Shown: positions 27,435 to 35,610 of the stretch, piece by piece | Layout: every line of letters starts with the position of its first letter | Numbering within the stretch: the stretch's first letter is position 1 | Notes under the pieces: model-generated | The model's input: the letters and a program-made list of their open reading frames with translations, nothing else | Told to the model about the DNA's origin: nothing | The model's database searches: none | Program-made: the position numbers and the translations under genes | From: an uncultured Gammaproteobacteria bacterium | GTDB lineage: Bacteria > Pseudomonadota > Gammaproteobacteria > Steroidobacterales > XN24 | Assembly (NCBI GenBank): GCA_937924335.1 | Contig: CALDWW010000004.1 | Span: 38,646-102,645, forward strand | DNA length: 64,000 nt | Direction of reading: 5' to 3'

Positions 27435-28689
27435 CGCTCAGCCAGGTCTGGAAGTCGTTCAGGGCAGTCAGACCGCTCTTGACGCCGTCCTCATGGAAAC
27501 CAAAACCCCAGTAGGCGCCACAGAAGAACGTACGGTCCGCGCCGTTCAGCTCGCTGTGGCGCGCCTGGGCCTGTACCCCTTCGGGCGTGTAGACCGGGTG
27601 ATCGTAGGCGATCCTCTGCAGGACCCTGTCCGGTCGAATCGCGTCCTCGCGATTCAGCGTCACGCAGAACTGTACCGGTGCATCCAGGGACTGGAGGATG
27701 TTCATGTTGTAGGTCAGAGCGACCCGATCGCGTGTGCTGTCCGGGATGTGGTAGTTCCAGGCCGACCAGGTCTTGGGTCGCTCCGGCAGCATGCGCTCGT
27801 CGGTGTGCAGTACGGCGATGTTCTCCTGGTAGGGAATCGCCCCGAGCACCTGGGCTTCGAGATTCGACGGCTGCTCGAGCATGCCCAGCGCCTGATCGCT
27901 GTGGCAGGCGAGGAATATTGCGTCGAAGCTCTCTTTCTCGCCGGTCGTCGGTTGGACCATCACCCGGTCCGGATAGCGAAAGACCCGGTCGATGCCGGTG
28001 CGCAACCTGATCCGGTCCCTGAAAGGTACGACGAGTTTTCGTACGTACTCTCTTGACCCGCCCTGTATGACACGCCAGGTGGGTCGGTCCTTGACGCTGA
28101 GCATGCCGTGATTCTTGAAAAATTCGATGAAGTAACGGGCCGGAAACCGATACATCATGGCCGGGTCCGCGGACCATATTGCGGCACCCATCGGGACTAC
28201 ATAGTGCTCGACGAAGCGGCTGGAATAGCCATTGGCATCCAGGTAGTCGCCCAGGCTTGTTTCGTCGTCCTCGATCTCCAGCAGTGCGCGCGCCTCGCGA
28301 TTAAACCGCAAGATGTCGGCGATCATCCTGTAAAAGCCCGGGTTGAACAGGTTGCGTCTCTGCGCGAACAGCTGATCCAGGGAACTGCCGGAGTACTCCA
28401 GCCCGGTGCGGTCGCAATGCACGCTGAAACTCATGTTGCTTGCCTGAGACGGCACGCCGAGTTCATCCATCAGGGCAATGAAGTTGGGATAGGTCCAGTC
28501 ATTGAATACGATGAACCCGGTGTCCACTGCCCAGTGCCGGCCGCCGAGTTCGACATCGATCGTGTTCGTGTGACCGCCGACATAGTCATTGGCCTCGAAC
28601 AGTGTGATGTCATGGTCGCGCCAGAGACGATGGGCCACTACGAGCCCGGATATGCCGGTCCCTACGATGGCAATCTTCTTCCGTTGCAT
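27403..28689 (-). CDS. FAD-dependent amine-oxidase-like oxidoreductase of the lipid cluster
   Basis: 428 residues. The dinucleotide motif IVGTGISGLVVAHRLW is at about 8-23, followed by DYVGGHTNTIDVELGG and DTGFIVFNDWTYPNF. The C-terminal FAD-contact segment is FFCGAYWGFGFHEDGVKSG. The family belongs with amine oxidases/desaturases and is a constant partner of DUF1365 and CFA-type genes. A role in oxidising a fatty acyl chain before or after methylation is inferred from that partnership. Confidence 0.92.
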   Translation of the reverse strand: MQRKKIAIVGTGISGLVVAHRLWRDHDITLFEANDYVGGHTNTIDVELGGRHWAVDTGFIVFNDWTYPNFIALMDELGVPSQASNMSFSVHCDRTGLEYSGSSLDQLFAQRRNLFNPGFYRMIADILRFNREARALLEIEDDETSLGDYLDANGYSSRFVEHYVVPMGAAIWSADPAMMYRFPARYFIEFFKNHGMLSVKDRPTWRVIQGGSREYVRKLVVPFRDRIRLRTGIDRVFRYPDRVMVQPTTGEKESFDAIFLACHSDQALGMLEQPSNLEAQVLGAIPYQENIAVLHTDERMLPERPKTWSAWNYHIPDSTRDRVALTYNMNILQSLDAPVQFCVTLNREDAIRPDRVLQRIAYDHPVYTPEGVQAQARHSELNGADRTFFCGAYWGFGFHEDGVKSGLTALNDFQTWLSDEELYLRRAS

Positions 28690-28708
28690 AGTCTAGAGAC
28701 TCCTCTGG

Positions 28709-29128
28709 TCAGAGCCTGGATTTCACGGCGCACACCATGGTGCCGAGGACGGGCACCCGCTCGTAGATCATCGCGCCGAGGTCAAAATAGTCGCGGTGGT
28801 AATGCACTCGATCCGCGAAGTGGATGAACGAGGCGCCGGGTAGCTCGAGCACCTCTCGCGGTCTGAACCGCTGGTGGCGTAGCGTCATCGTCCAGGCCAG
28901 CGAAGCACGATCGTCCGCCACACAGACGTCTGAAAACCGGAAGTCGATCTCCGCGACGTTCTCATACATGCGCCGGAAGTAGTCCTTGAGCGAGGCGAGA
29001 CCCTCGACCTTGTGGATGGGGTCCGTGAACGCAATGTCCTCCGAGTAGACTCCGTCGAGCAGGTCCAGATTATCGGCGCTGAGTTCACGATAGAGACCTT
29101 GAAAGCGGTCGATAATAGGGGCGTTCAC
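28709..29128 (-). CDS. NTF2/SnoaL-like protein
   Basis: 139 residues with the cone-shaped NTF2 pattern: IDRFQGLYRELSADNLDLLDGVY, IAFTDPIHKVEGLASLKDYF, SFIHFADRVHYHRDYFDLGAM. Members in light- or stress-controlled lipid clusters are common but without proven function; the fold often serves isomerases and ligand binders. It overlaps the MerR gene by 4 bp and lies 19 bp before the FAD gene. Confidence 0.85.
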   Translation of the reverse strand: MNAPIIDRFQGLYRELSADNLDLLDGVYSEDIAFTDPIHKVEGLASLKDYFRRMYENVAEIDFRFSDVCVADDRASLAWTMTLRHQRFRPREVLELPGASFIHFADRVHYHRDYFDLGAMIYERVPVLGTMVCAVKSRL

Positions 29129-30051
29129 GACTTCGCCCCTGAGCTACGCAGTGGCTCGAGCGCGTGCCCGAGCAGCCGGAAGACATCCGCGGGGTTATCG
29201 AGGGCGGTTGCGCCTGCATGACGCAGTTCGCTGGCGACAAGACCTACCGTCGGGCCGGCGATCAGCACCGGGCAATCAGCGGCGTACGCCAGTGCTCTGA
29301 TGGGACCCCGGATCGTGTCCGGTTGCGGCGTGCGATGACCATAGAGCAGAACGGCCGGAGCCCCTGTGATCCTGCTTGCGGAGACCAATTCGTCCACCGG
29401 CGTGCCATTGCCGAGCATCGTCAATGGCACGCCATGCCTGGCGGCGAGGATTGCCAGCATCAGCAGTCCGATCTGGTGTTCTTCACCCGGCAAAACGGAG
29501 GCCAGCACAGCCCTCCCTTCATGACTGGCGGGAGTCGCCTCCGGGCAACTACCCAACAGCTTGAGCAGCGCGCTCTCTACCAGGCGTTGCTCAGCTACCC
29601 GTCGGTCGACCCGCCACCTGAGGGCCAGGTCGCGCAGTGCGGGACCCATGAAGTGCCGGCCCGCATCGTCTGGTGCGGCGACCACCAAACCCTGCCGCAG
29701 CGTCTCTTCCAATGCGACAGAGTCGAATGAGTCCAGACCGCCGATCATCGCCTGGGACAGCCGTGGCCATCGAGCCGTGTCACCGGGCAACGCGGCGCAG
29801 ATGTCTTCGTCTTCCAGCAGGTCGCCGACCTGTCGAAGCGCGATCCCGCCATCAACTAGCAGCAGGGCATCCCGCAGTCGCTGAATATCGCGCTGGCTGT
29901 AGAGTCGGTGACCGCTGGCGGTCCGTTCGGGTTGTACGAAACCGTAGCGCCGTTCCCAAGCCCGCAGGGTGCCGGTGGCGATGCCGGTGAGTTCGGCGAC
30001 TGTGCGGATCGGAAACACCGGTTGGTCGAGTCGATTGCGAGGCGCATCCAT
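29125..30051 (-). CDS. MerR-family regulator with cobalamin-binding domain (CarH/LitR-like)
   Basis: 308 residues. N-terminal MerR helix-turn-helix (FPIRTVAELTGIATGTLRAW, then ERRYGFVQPERTASGHRLY) followed by a helical bundle and a Rossmann-like domain with the B12 motif E190-E-H-Q-I-G195. In CarH the motif W-x9-EH completes the light-sensing site; here the equivalent is W146-x7-E154-Q155, shortened and without the upper His. So cobalamin may bind through His192, but bis-His light sensing looks altered. It sits inside the lipid cluster it probably controls, with 11-bp repeated operators upstream of the first gene. Confidence 0.85.
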   Translation of the reverse strand: MDAPRNRLDQPVFPIRTVAELTGIATGTLRAWERRYGFVQPERTASGHRLYSQRDIQRLRDALLLVDGGIALRQVGDLLEDEDICAALPGDTARWPRLSQAMIGGLDSFDSVALEETLRQGLVVAAPDDAGRHFMGPALRDLALRWRVDRRVAEQRLVESALLKLLGSCPEATPASHEGRAVLASVLPGEEHQIGLLMLAILAARHGVPLTMLGNGTPVDELVSASRITGAPAVLLYGHRTPQPDTIRGPIRALAYAADCPVLIAGPTVGLVASELRHAGATALDNPADVFRLLGHALEPLRSSGAKS

Positions 30052-30055
30052 GCGT

Positions 30056-30628
30056 TCAGCCCCCCCTGACGGCAGGTTGCTTCAGAAAAAACAGGGTGAC
30101 TTCGCCGACCCGAAGGCCGAACTTCTTCATCACCGTGCGGTTGAACAGGGTCTGCTCGTCCAGCAGATACATCCAGTCATCGAAATTGATGTTCCAGCTG
30201 CGCCCGTCGACCTCGATTTCCAGTACGTACTGCCAGCGCAGGGCGTTGCCGTAGATCTCCCCAGTAGCCTCTCCCACTACGTCGTCGGCAGTACCGGTGT
30301 AGCGGCCGTCGTCGATCCTCCGGAAGGTCCAGACGCGTCTCTGCGTCTCGCCGTCATTGAAGGTGAAGTCTTCCTCCAGTACGCCCGTATCGCCCTCCCA
30401 GCGTCCGACCATCTCTACCTCGAAGCGGCGCAAGACTTTGCCGTTGCGATCCTGGACCATCCCCCAGGCGCGGACCGGGCCGTTAAAGTACTCCCTGAGA
30501 TCAAGTTGCGGACTCTCACCCTCGTAGTCGGAAACCTTGGCCGCACATCCGCTTAGAAAAGCGATCCCAACGAAGATAGTCGCTACGAGTACCGCCCGGA
30601 GCCTAGAAATCAGCGGGGAGGCCAGCAT
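30056..30628 (-). CDS. DUF3833 lipoprotein
   Basis: 190 residues from an ATG overlapping the upstream stop (TGATG). Signal peptide with lipobox FLSGCAAK, then a beta-rich domain (QLDLREYFNGPVRAWGMVQDRNG, RRFEVEMVGRWEGDTGVLEEDF) that defines DUF3833. The fold resembles lipocalin-like carriers. A periplasmic or outer-membrane role in the modified-lipid pathway is inferred from its constant company with CFA and DUF1365 genes. Confidence 0.85.
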   Translation of the reverse strand: MLASPLISRLRAVLVATIFVGIAFLSGCAAKVSDYEGESPQLDLREYFNGPVRAWGMVQDRNGKVLRRFEVEMVGRWEGDTGVLEEDFTFNDGETQRRVWTFRRIDDGRYTGTADDVVGEATGEIYGNALRWQYVLEIEVDGRSWNINFDDWMYLLDEQTLFNRTVMKKFGLRVGEVTLFFLKQPAVRGG

Positions 30629-31224
30629 CACCGCCGCCTGCCGTCGGCCCCGACCAGGGCCATGCGAAGATCGGGGCGGCTGGTGCGGGGGTGCAGCCAT
30701 ATCGACAGGAAAGCCGGGCCGAATTCCGGGTCCTCGATCACACCTAGTGGGCCGTTGGAATCCTCGAAGCGGGTCTTTCCGCCGGGCTCGACGATCGTAA
30801 CGATGTAGTCACCCGGCCCCACATCGGGCCACATCGTCTCCAGAGCAGCGAGCCACTCGTTCACTGTCGCATCCACTGGCAGACGGACGTGTCGATCCAG
30901 CCGGCGCCATTCCTTCCGGGTTCTCTCGGCGAGCTTCCTGGACGATATGGTGCGGTGATAGTCGATTCTCAGCGCCAGCCGCTGATCGAAGCCGGGTTCG
31001 GCAAAGTCGCCAGATTCGGTCCAAAGGGTCGCGTCGTAGATATCCAGGCCGAACCAGGAGAGAGACGCCCGGCCGACCGTTGCCAATCCTTCCGGTGCGG
31101 ATACGCGGGGCGCGTTCGTTATGGACGCCTCGGTACTGGACCAGGCCTGCGATGCGAAGCCGGAAGCGGTCAGTAGGACGGCACCCAGGGTCGAGACTGC
31201 GCGGCCGATTGAAAAGTTGAACAT
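30628..31224 (-). CDS. Chalcone isomerase-like periplasmic protein
   Basis: 198 residues: signal peptide (VSTLGAVLLTASGFASQAWS), then VGRASLSWFGLDIYDATLW and LALRIDYHRTISSRKLAERT, the pattern of the bacterial chalcone-isomerase-like family (CHI_3), and a C-terminal SIWLHPRTSRPDLRMALVG. These proteins probably bind fatty acids rather than flavonoids. It is the first gene of the minus lipid cluster and follows the repeated operator by 118 bp. Confidence 0.82.
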   Translation of the reverse strand: MFNFSIGRAVSTLGAVLLTASGFASQAWSSTEASITNAPRVSAPEGLATVGRASLSWFGLDIYDATLWTESGDFAEPGFDQRLALRIDYHRTISSRKLAERTRKEWRRLDRHVRLPVDATVNEWLAALETMWPDVGPGDYIVTIVEPGGKTRFEDSNGPLGVIEDPEFGPAFLSIWLHPRTSRPDLRMALVGADGRRR

Positions 31225-31340
31225 ATCCTGAATACCCGTGGAGCTTATGCACCTCGAAATCAGGATTCGGGGGTATCAGGGAAACGGATTCAGTCGTCCG
31301 AACGTCAGCAGGGAGGGCGACAGGCCGATAAGAGACAGAG

Positions 31341-31380
31341 ATTCAAAGTCGTTGAATCAAACCTGAACAACCCCTGTACA
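31341..31380 (-). promoter_or_regulatory. CarH/LitR-type operator: 6-bp elements at 11-bp spacing, over the cluster promoter
   Basis: On the minus strand TGTACA (31380-31375), TGTTCA (31369-31364), GATTCA (31358-31353) and TTTGAA (31347-31342) occur with exactly 11 bp between starts. Operators of CarH-type MerR proteins are direct 11-bp repeats around TGTACA. A possible promoter, TTGTTC (31370-31365) and TTGAAT (31346-31341) with an 18-bp spacer, lies within the repeats, as expected for a repressor site. The only candidate binder nearby is the B12-type MerR protein of the cluster. Confidence 0.65.
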
Positions 31381-31499
31381 CGCCACGCTGATACGGCGCC
31401 CCGATTGCAGCGGAAAAGGACGCTTGCGCTTGGATCGTGCTTCGGGAAAGACTTCGCAGCCGCCGTCCAACCGGATTCCGGCCGGGCGGAGCTCCGGGG

Positions 31500-31844
31500 T
31501 CAGAGGTTGGGGCAGTAGATGTCGTGGAGAATCTCGATCACGCGCGATGCCGGGCCATCGGCCAGGGAGTAGTAGATGGTCTGTGCCTGGCGCCTGGTCT
31601 TCACAAGCCCGTCGCGGCGCAGGAGGGCGAGATGTTGCGACAGGGCAGACTGGCTGAGCGGTATGAATTCGTTGAGTTGCCCCACGGTCAATTCGCCCTC
31701 TGTCAGATTGCAGAGGATCATCAGTCGGGACTCGTTCGCCAAGGCCTTCAGCAGCCTCGTGGCCTCGCCCGCATGGACACGCAGTTCTTCGGCCGGCATG
31801 GTTGTCGCCGGAGCGCAGCCGCTTACTCTATCTGCGTTCGCCAT
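31500..31844 (-). CDS. bigR: ArsR-family persulfide-sensing repressor (BigR/SqrR-like)
   Basis: 114 residues, winged helix-turn-helix (LLKALANESRLMILCNLTEG, LSQSALSQHLALLRRDGLVK). Cys45 and Cys111 are 66 residues apart, the same spacing as the redox pair Cys41/Cys107 of SqrR; the CVC metal motif of ArsR is absent. Reactive sulfur species would link the two Cys and release DNA. It is divergent from the persulfide dioxygenase gene, and two overlapping palindromes lie in between. Confidence 0.85.
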   Translation of the reverse strand: MANADRVSGCAPATTMPAEELRVHAGEATRLLKALANESRLMILCNLTEGELTVGQLNEFIPLSQSALSQHLALLRRDGLVKTRRQAQTIYYSLADGPASRVIEILHDIYCPNL

Positions 31845-31891
31845 AACTGATCTCGATGTGTTGCGAAATTCGACTATAGCCCAAGAACGTC

Positions 31892-31920
31892 TTACCAGCT
31901 AAATTAGCTTCTGCTAAACT
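31892..31920 (+). promoter_or_regulatory. Promoter of the persulfide dioxygenase gene with palindromic operator
   Basis: -35 TTACCA (31892-31897) and -10 TAAACT (31915-31920) are 17 bp apart. The spacer and -10 contain two overlapping palindromes, GCTAA-A-TTAGC (31898-31908) and TTAGC-TTCT-GCTAA (31904-31917). A repressor bound here would occlude polymerase; the adjacent BigR-like ArsR protein is the obvious candidate. The implied start near 31927 favours the ATG at 31948. Confidence 0.65.
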
Positions 31921-31947
31921 GCAATGCAAGTTTCAGGTCCACACAGC

Positions 31948-32814
31948 ATGACTAAGAACCCCCAGATACGGTCGTTCTACCACGAGCCCACATTCACCTG
32001 GACCCATCTGGCCTGGGATCCGGAGACGGGCACCGCTGTCATCATCGATCCGGTACTCGACTATGATCAGGCGTCGGGCCGGACAAGCATGGAGTCATCG
32101 AACATCCTGCTCGATCTCGTCGAAGCGGAGAGCCTCAGCGTTGGATGGATCCTCGAGACCCATGCTCACGCGGATCACCTGACATCGGCGGCGCGGCTCA
32201 AGCATCGCCTCAACGCCGCTGTCGCCATCGGCGCGGGGATCCGATCCGTGCAGGCCCACTTTCGCGCAGTCTTCAACTTGCCGGGAGACTTTCCGACGGA
32301 TGGGACCCAGTTCGACAGACTCGTCGATGACGAGGATCGAATCCCGCTCGGGAACCTCGAACTCAGAGTGCTGCACACGCCCGGACACACCGACGACAGC
32401 ATGACCTATCTCATAGGCGACTGCGCCTTCATCGGTGATACGCTTTTCGCCCCGGACTACGGCACGGCCCGCTGCGATTTCCCCGGCGGTGATGCGAGGC
32501 GCCTGTATCGATCCATCCAAAGAATCTACGCACTGGGCGACGAGACGAAACTGTTCCTCTGTCACGATTACCCGGCTGAAGGGTCAGCGGCCCGGCCGAT
32601 GACAACCGTCGCCGAGCACAGGGCCGCTAACGTACACATCCGCGATGGCATCTCGGAAGACCAGTTCGTTTCGATGCGTGATGCTCGCGACGCCTGTCTG
32701 GATATGCCGGCGCTGATCCTTCCATCTATCCAGGTCAATATCCGCGCGGGTCAGTTGCCGCCGGCCGAGAGCAACGGCCTGGTGTATCTGAAAATACCGG
32801 TCGACGCGCTCTGA
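31948..32814 (+). CDS. Persulfide dioxygenase, metallo-beta-lactamase fold (ETHE1/Blh type)
   Basis: 288 residues from the ATG at 31948 (an ATG at 31924 would lie upstream of the predicted transcription start). Metal motif THAHADH at about 71-77, second-shell TPGHTDDSMTYL, and GDTLFAPDYGTARCDFPGGD, which matches ETHE1-like persulfide dioxygenases. These use one Fe(II) to oxidise glutathione persulfide to sulfite. It lies beside a BigR/SqrR-like repressor and YeeE/YedE genes, the usual sulfide detoxification set; no rhodanese domain is fused. Confidence 0.92.
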   Translation: MTKNPQIRSFYHEPTFTWTHLAWDPETGTAVIIDPVLDYDQASGRTSMESSNILLDLVEAESLSVGWILETHAHADHLTSAARLKHRLNAAVAIGAGIRSVQAHFRAVFNLPGDFPTDGTQFDRLVDDEDRIPLGNLELRVLHTPGHTDDSMTYLIGDCAFIGDTLFAPDYGTARCDFPGGDARRLYRSIQRIYALGDETKLFLCHDYPAEGSAARPMTTVAEHRAANVHIRDGISEDQFVSMRDARDACLDMPALILPSIQVNIRAGQLPPAESNGLVYLKIPVDAL

Positions 32815-32820
32815 GATCGA

Positions 32821-33249
32821 ATGGAAGGGATACCAGTAATCGCAGCCCTGTCCGGCGGAGTCCTGATCGGACTGGCGGCGACAGTCCTGCTGCTGCTGGA
32901 CGGACGGATCGCAGGAATCAGTGGCATTCTCGGTGGCGCCTACGGTGGCCAACGAGGAGACCGGGCCTGGCGTGTGGCGTTTCTCGCCGGATTGGCATCC
33001 GGGGGCTGGTTGGCGCTGATCGCCGGCCTGGGTGAGACCGCCGAACGTTCCGGCTACCCTTTGGGCTTGCTTGTTGCCGCCGGCCTGCTGGTCGGATTCG
33101 GCAGTCGTCTGGGTAGCGGCTGTACCAGTGGTCACGGAGTCTGCGGCATCGCCCGGCTTTCCCCACGGTCCATGGCCGCGACCCTGGTCTTCACGCTCGC
33201 CGGGATGATAGTAGTCGCAGGCCTGCGGCTAGCTCTGGACTTGCTGTGA
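32821..33249 (+). CDS. YeeE/YedE family membrane protein, first half
   Basis: 142 residues with about four membrane helices and the motif GSRLGSGCTSGHGVCGIARLS near 93-113, whose Cys are the proposed thiosulfate/sulfide relay of YeeE (TsuA) proteins. It is half the length of full YeeE and is partnered by the next gene, which supplies the second half. It follows the dioxygenase by 6 bp. Confidence 0.92.
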   Translation: MEGIPVIAALSGGVLIGLAATVLLLLDGRIAGISGILGGAYGGQRGDRAWRVAFLAGLASGGWLALIAGLGETAERSGYPLGLLVAAGLLVGFGSRLGSGCTSGHGVCGIARLSPRSMAATLVFTLAGMIVVAGLRLALDLL

Positions 33250-33665
33250 TGGCGAAACTCGCAGCGGCATGGTTTGCAGGCGGGCTCTTCGGCTTTGGAC
33301 TCGTGCTGTCACAGATGATCGATCCCAGGCGCGTGCAGGGGTTCCTCGACCTGGCCGCTTGGGACCCGACACTGCTATTGGTCATCGCCGGCGCGACCGG
33401 GACGACGCTTGTGGGGTACCGCATCGTGCAACGCCGGGACCGGCCAGTGTTCGAGGACCGTTTCCACCTGCCGACAGCGACAAAGCTGGATGGTCGCCTG
33501 TTGCTGGGCTCGGCCTTATTCGGAGCCGGCTGGGGCATGGCGGGGTACTGTCCGGGGCCCGCGCTAACTGCGGCGGCTATCGGGTTCATCGAGCCGCTCG
33601 TATTCCTCTTAGCGCTCCTGGCCGGGTCGCTGCTGTTCGATCTGTATCGTCGCAGCGCGCCCTGA
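33249..33665 (+). CDS. YeeE/YedE-type membrane protein, second half (DUF6691)
   Basis: 138 residues, about four membrane helices, with SQMIDPRRVQGFLDLAAWDP near 23-42 and the Cys motif GAGWGMAGYCPGPALTAAAIG near 93-113. The ATG overlaps the previous stop (TGATG), so the halves are made together. The pair probably imports or exports a reduced sulfur species linked with persulfide oxidation. It converges on the M48 protease gene with a 3-bp gap and no clear terminator. Confidence 0.92.
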   Translation: MAKLAAAWFAGGLFGFGLVLSQMIDPRRVQGFLDLAAWDPTLLLVIAGATGTTLVGYRIVQRRDRPVFEDRFHLPTATKLDGRLLLGSALFGAGWGMAGYCPGPALTAAAIGFIEPLVFLLALLAGSLLFDLYRRSAP

Positions 33666-33668
33666 TCA

Positions 33669-35576
33669 CTATCTCCCCGGTGATACCGGCGGGGGGATGG
33701 GGCAATGAAGCGCACTGCAGACCGCACGCAGGATATCGGCCTCACGCCCCACGATCCGGCTGTCGCTGGCTGCTGCAGCCGATAGGCCGGCCACCAGCCG
33801 TCGCTTGTCATGCGGAGGCAGTCCGTCGAGAACAGCAAGCACCTCGCGAATCTTGTCAAAATCCTGCGCGTCGTCCGGCAGTTCGGGTTCGAGGTGTTCC
33901 GAGAATGGCCGCGATGCATCCAGGCCCGCGCGATAGGCGGCTGGTGCCGAATCACGATCCGGATGGCCGGCCAGCGCCATGGCTGCCAGCAGGGATTGAG
34001 CCGCGGAATCCACTGCCCCTCTCGCAGGCCGTGATCTGCGCCTTGACTCCAGGTCACGGACGCGGCTGGCCAGCGCCGCCATCATGGCTTTCTCGAAGGC
34101 ATCCACGCGACCATCGACCTGCACCATCCGTTCGGCCGTCTCCAGGACATAGTCCCGGCGGACCTTCTTCATGCCCCGGACACTCTGGAAGGCCACGTCG
34201 GCGAGAGCCAGTTTGAGCGTGCGGCTGAGCCCGGAGAGATCCTCGCGGCTGCGTTCGGTGGCGGTCCGGACCGGGACGCCGAATCGAACTTCTACCAGCG
34301 CGAGTTGATGAGCGCTGACCTGGGGATTTGCATCCAGCAGCAGTGCCAGCAGGACCGGCAGGCCACCGTCCATGGAATGGGCGGCCTCCCACAGCAATGG
34401 CGGCACGATCGCCTCCAGTCCCTGTGCGAAGTGAACTTGCGGTTCGCCCGGATTGCCGACCGCGTTGGTGACCTCGGCGGCCGCAAAGGAAGAGATTCCG
34501 GCGGCGCTGCCGACCGTGTCGGCTGGTGATGCCGACACGGGTATCGGGTCGCTCTCGCCACCAAGTCCGCCCGCGCCATGGGGTTCCAGCGCCCGCAGCC
34601 GCGCTTCGATCGGCGGATGAGTTGCGAACAGGCTGGCGAAAGCCCTGCGCCCTGCCACGAACAGCATATGACCGACTTCTTCCGCGCGCCCCGCGCGCAT
34701 GTGGGACATGCTGGCCCGGCCGTTGATCAAACGTAGCGCACCTGCCAGACCATCTGTCTGGCGGGAAAACTGGACCGCCGAAGCGTCAGCCAGATACTCG
34801 CGTTGCCGACACACTGCGGCCTGGATCAGCCGACCGGCGAGCACGCCGGCCAGGCCGAGTACGTACAGGGCCGATCCGCCCAGCACGAGTACGAGCCCGG
34901 ATCTGCCTCCTGATCGCCCGAAGCGACGCCGTCCTGCGGTCCTCATCATGGCCCGTCCGAGCATGTTCACGGACATGATCCCGAACAGATACCCGATCAG
35001 CCGCAGGTTCATCCGCATATCGCCGTGCAGAATATGGCTGAACTCGTGAGCGATCACGCCCTGGAGTTGATCCCGATCCAGGTTCTCCAGGCAGCCGCGG
35101 GTGACCGCGATGGCCGCGTCCGAGGGCGTACTGCCGGCGGCGAATGCGTTGATCGCCGGTTCTCGCTCCATCACGTAGACGAGAGGCACCGGCAGCCCGG
35201 ACGCGATCGCCATTTCCTCGACGACGTTCATCAGCCTGCGGCGGCCCGGATCGGAGTCGCCGGGATCTACCCGCGCGCCGCCAAGATTCTCGGCCACCAC
35301 GCTGCCGCCGGCGCGCAGCCTGATCAGTCGAAGCAGGACCGCTGCGCCGATAAAAGCGATCGTGGCAACGGCGCAGACGGTGACGAGATCGGGATCGAAG
35401 ACAGCGCGGACGCTCTGCAAGCCGATGGGGACATCGGGTCGGGCACCGAGGAAGAACGCCAGCGCTGATATGACGACAGTGACTCCAGCCGCGGTGACTA
35501 CGACGGCTAGCGCGAATAGCAGTACCAGCCAGCGGGAGCGGCGGAGACTTCGCTCCTGGTGATCGAAGAAATCCAT
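33669..35576 (-). CDS. M48 family membrane metalloprotease, long form
   Basis: 635 residues. Two N-terminal membrane helices, then the zinc motif HEFSH (177-181) in VIAHEFSHILHGD, two more helices, and the third-ligand segment REYLADASAVQF. The protease core ends near 330 (LFATHPPIEARLRALEP). The extra 300 residues to the C-terminus are helical, without a domain I recognise. It follows lemA after 34 bp; LemA-M48 pairs are common and thought to act in membrane protein quality control, though the substrate is unknown. Confidence 0.92.
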   Translation of the reverse strand: MDFFDHQERSLRRSRWLVLLFALAVVVTAAGVTVVISALAFFLGARPDVPIGLQSVRAVFDPDLVTVCAVATIAFIGAAVLLRLIRLRAGGSVVAENLGGARVDPGDSDPGRRRLMNVVEEMAIASGLPVPLVYVMEREPAINAFAAGSTPSDAAIAVTRGCLENLDRDQLQGVIAHEFSHILHGDMRMNLRLIGYLFGIMSVNMLGRAMMRTAGRRRFGRSGGRSGLVLVLGGSALYVLGLAGVLAGRLIQAAVCRQREYLADASAVQFSRQTDGLAGALRLINGRASMSHMRAGRAEEVGHMLFVAGRRAFASLFATHPPIEARLRALEPHGAGGLGGESDPIPVSASPADTVGSAAGISSFAAAEVTNAVGNPGEPQVHFAQGLEAIVPPLLWEAAHSMDGGLPVLLALLLDANPQVSAHQLALVEVRFGVPVRTATERSREDLSGLSRTLKLALADVAFQSVRGMKKVRRDYVLETAERMVQVDGRVDAFEKAMMAALASRVRDLESRRRSRPARGAVDSAAQSLLAAMALAGHPDRDSAPAAYRAGLDASRPFSEHLEPELPDDAQDFDKIREVLAVLDGLPPHDKRRLVAGLSAAAASDSRIVGREADILRAVCSALHCPIPPPVSPGR

Positions 35577-35610
35577 GCCCTCGTCGGGGCGCCTTCAGTT
35601 CACCACGATC

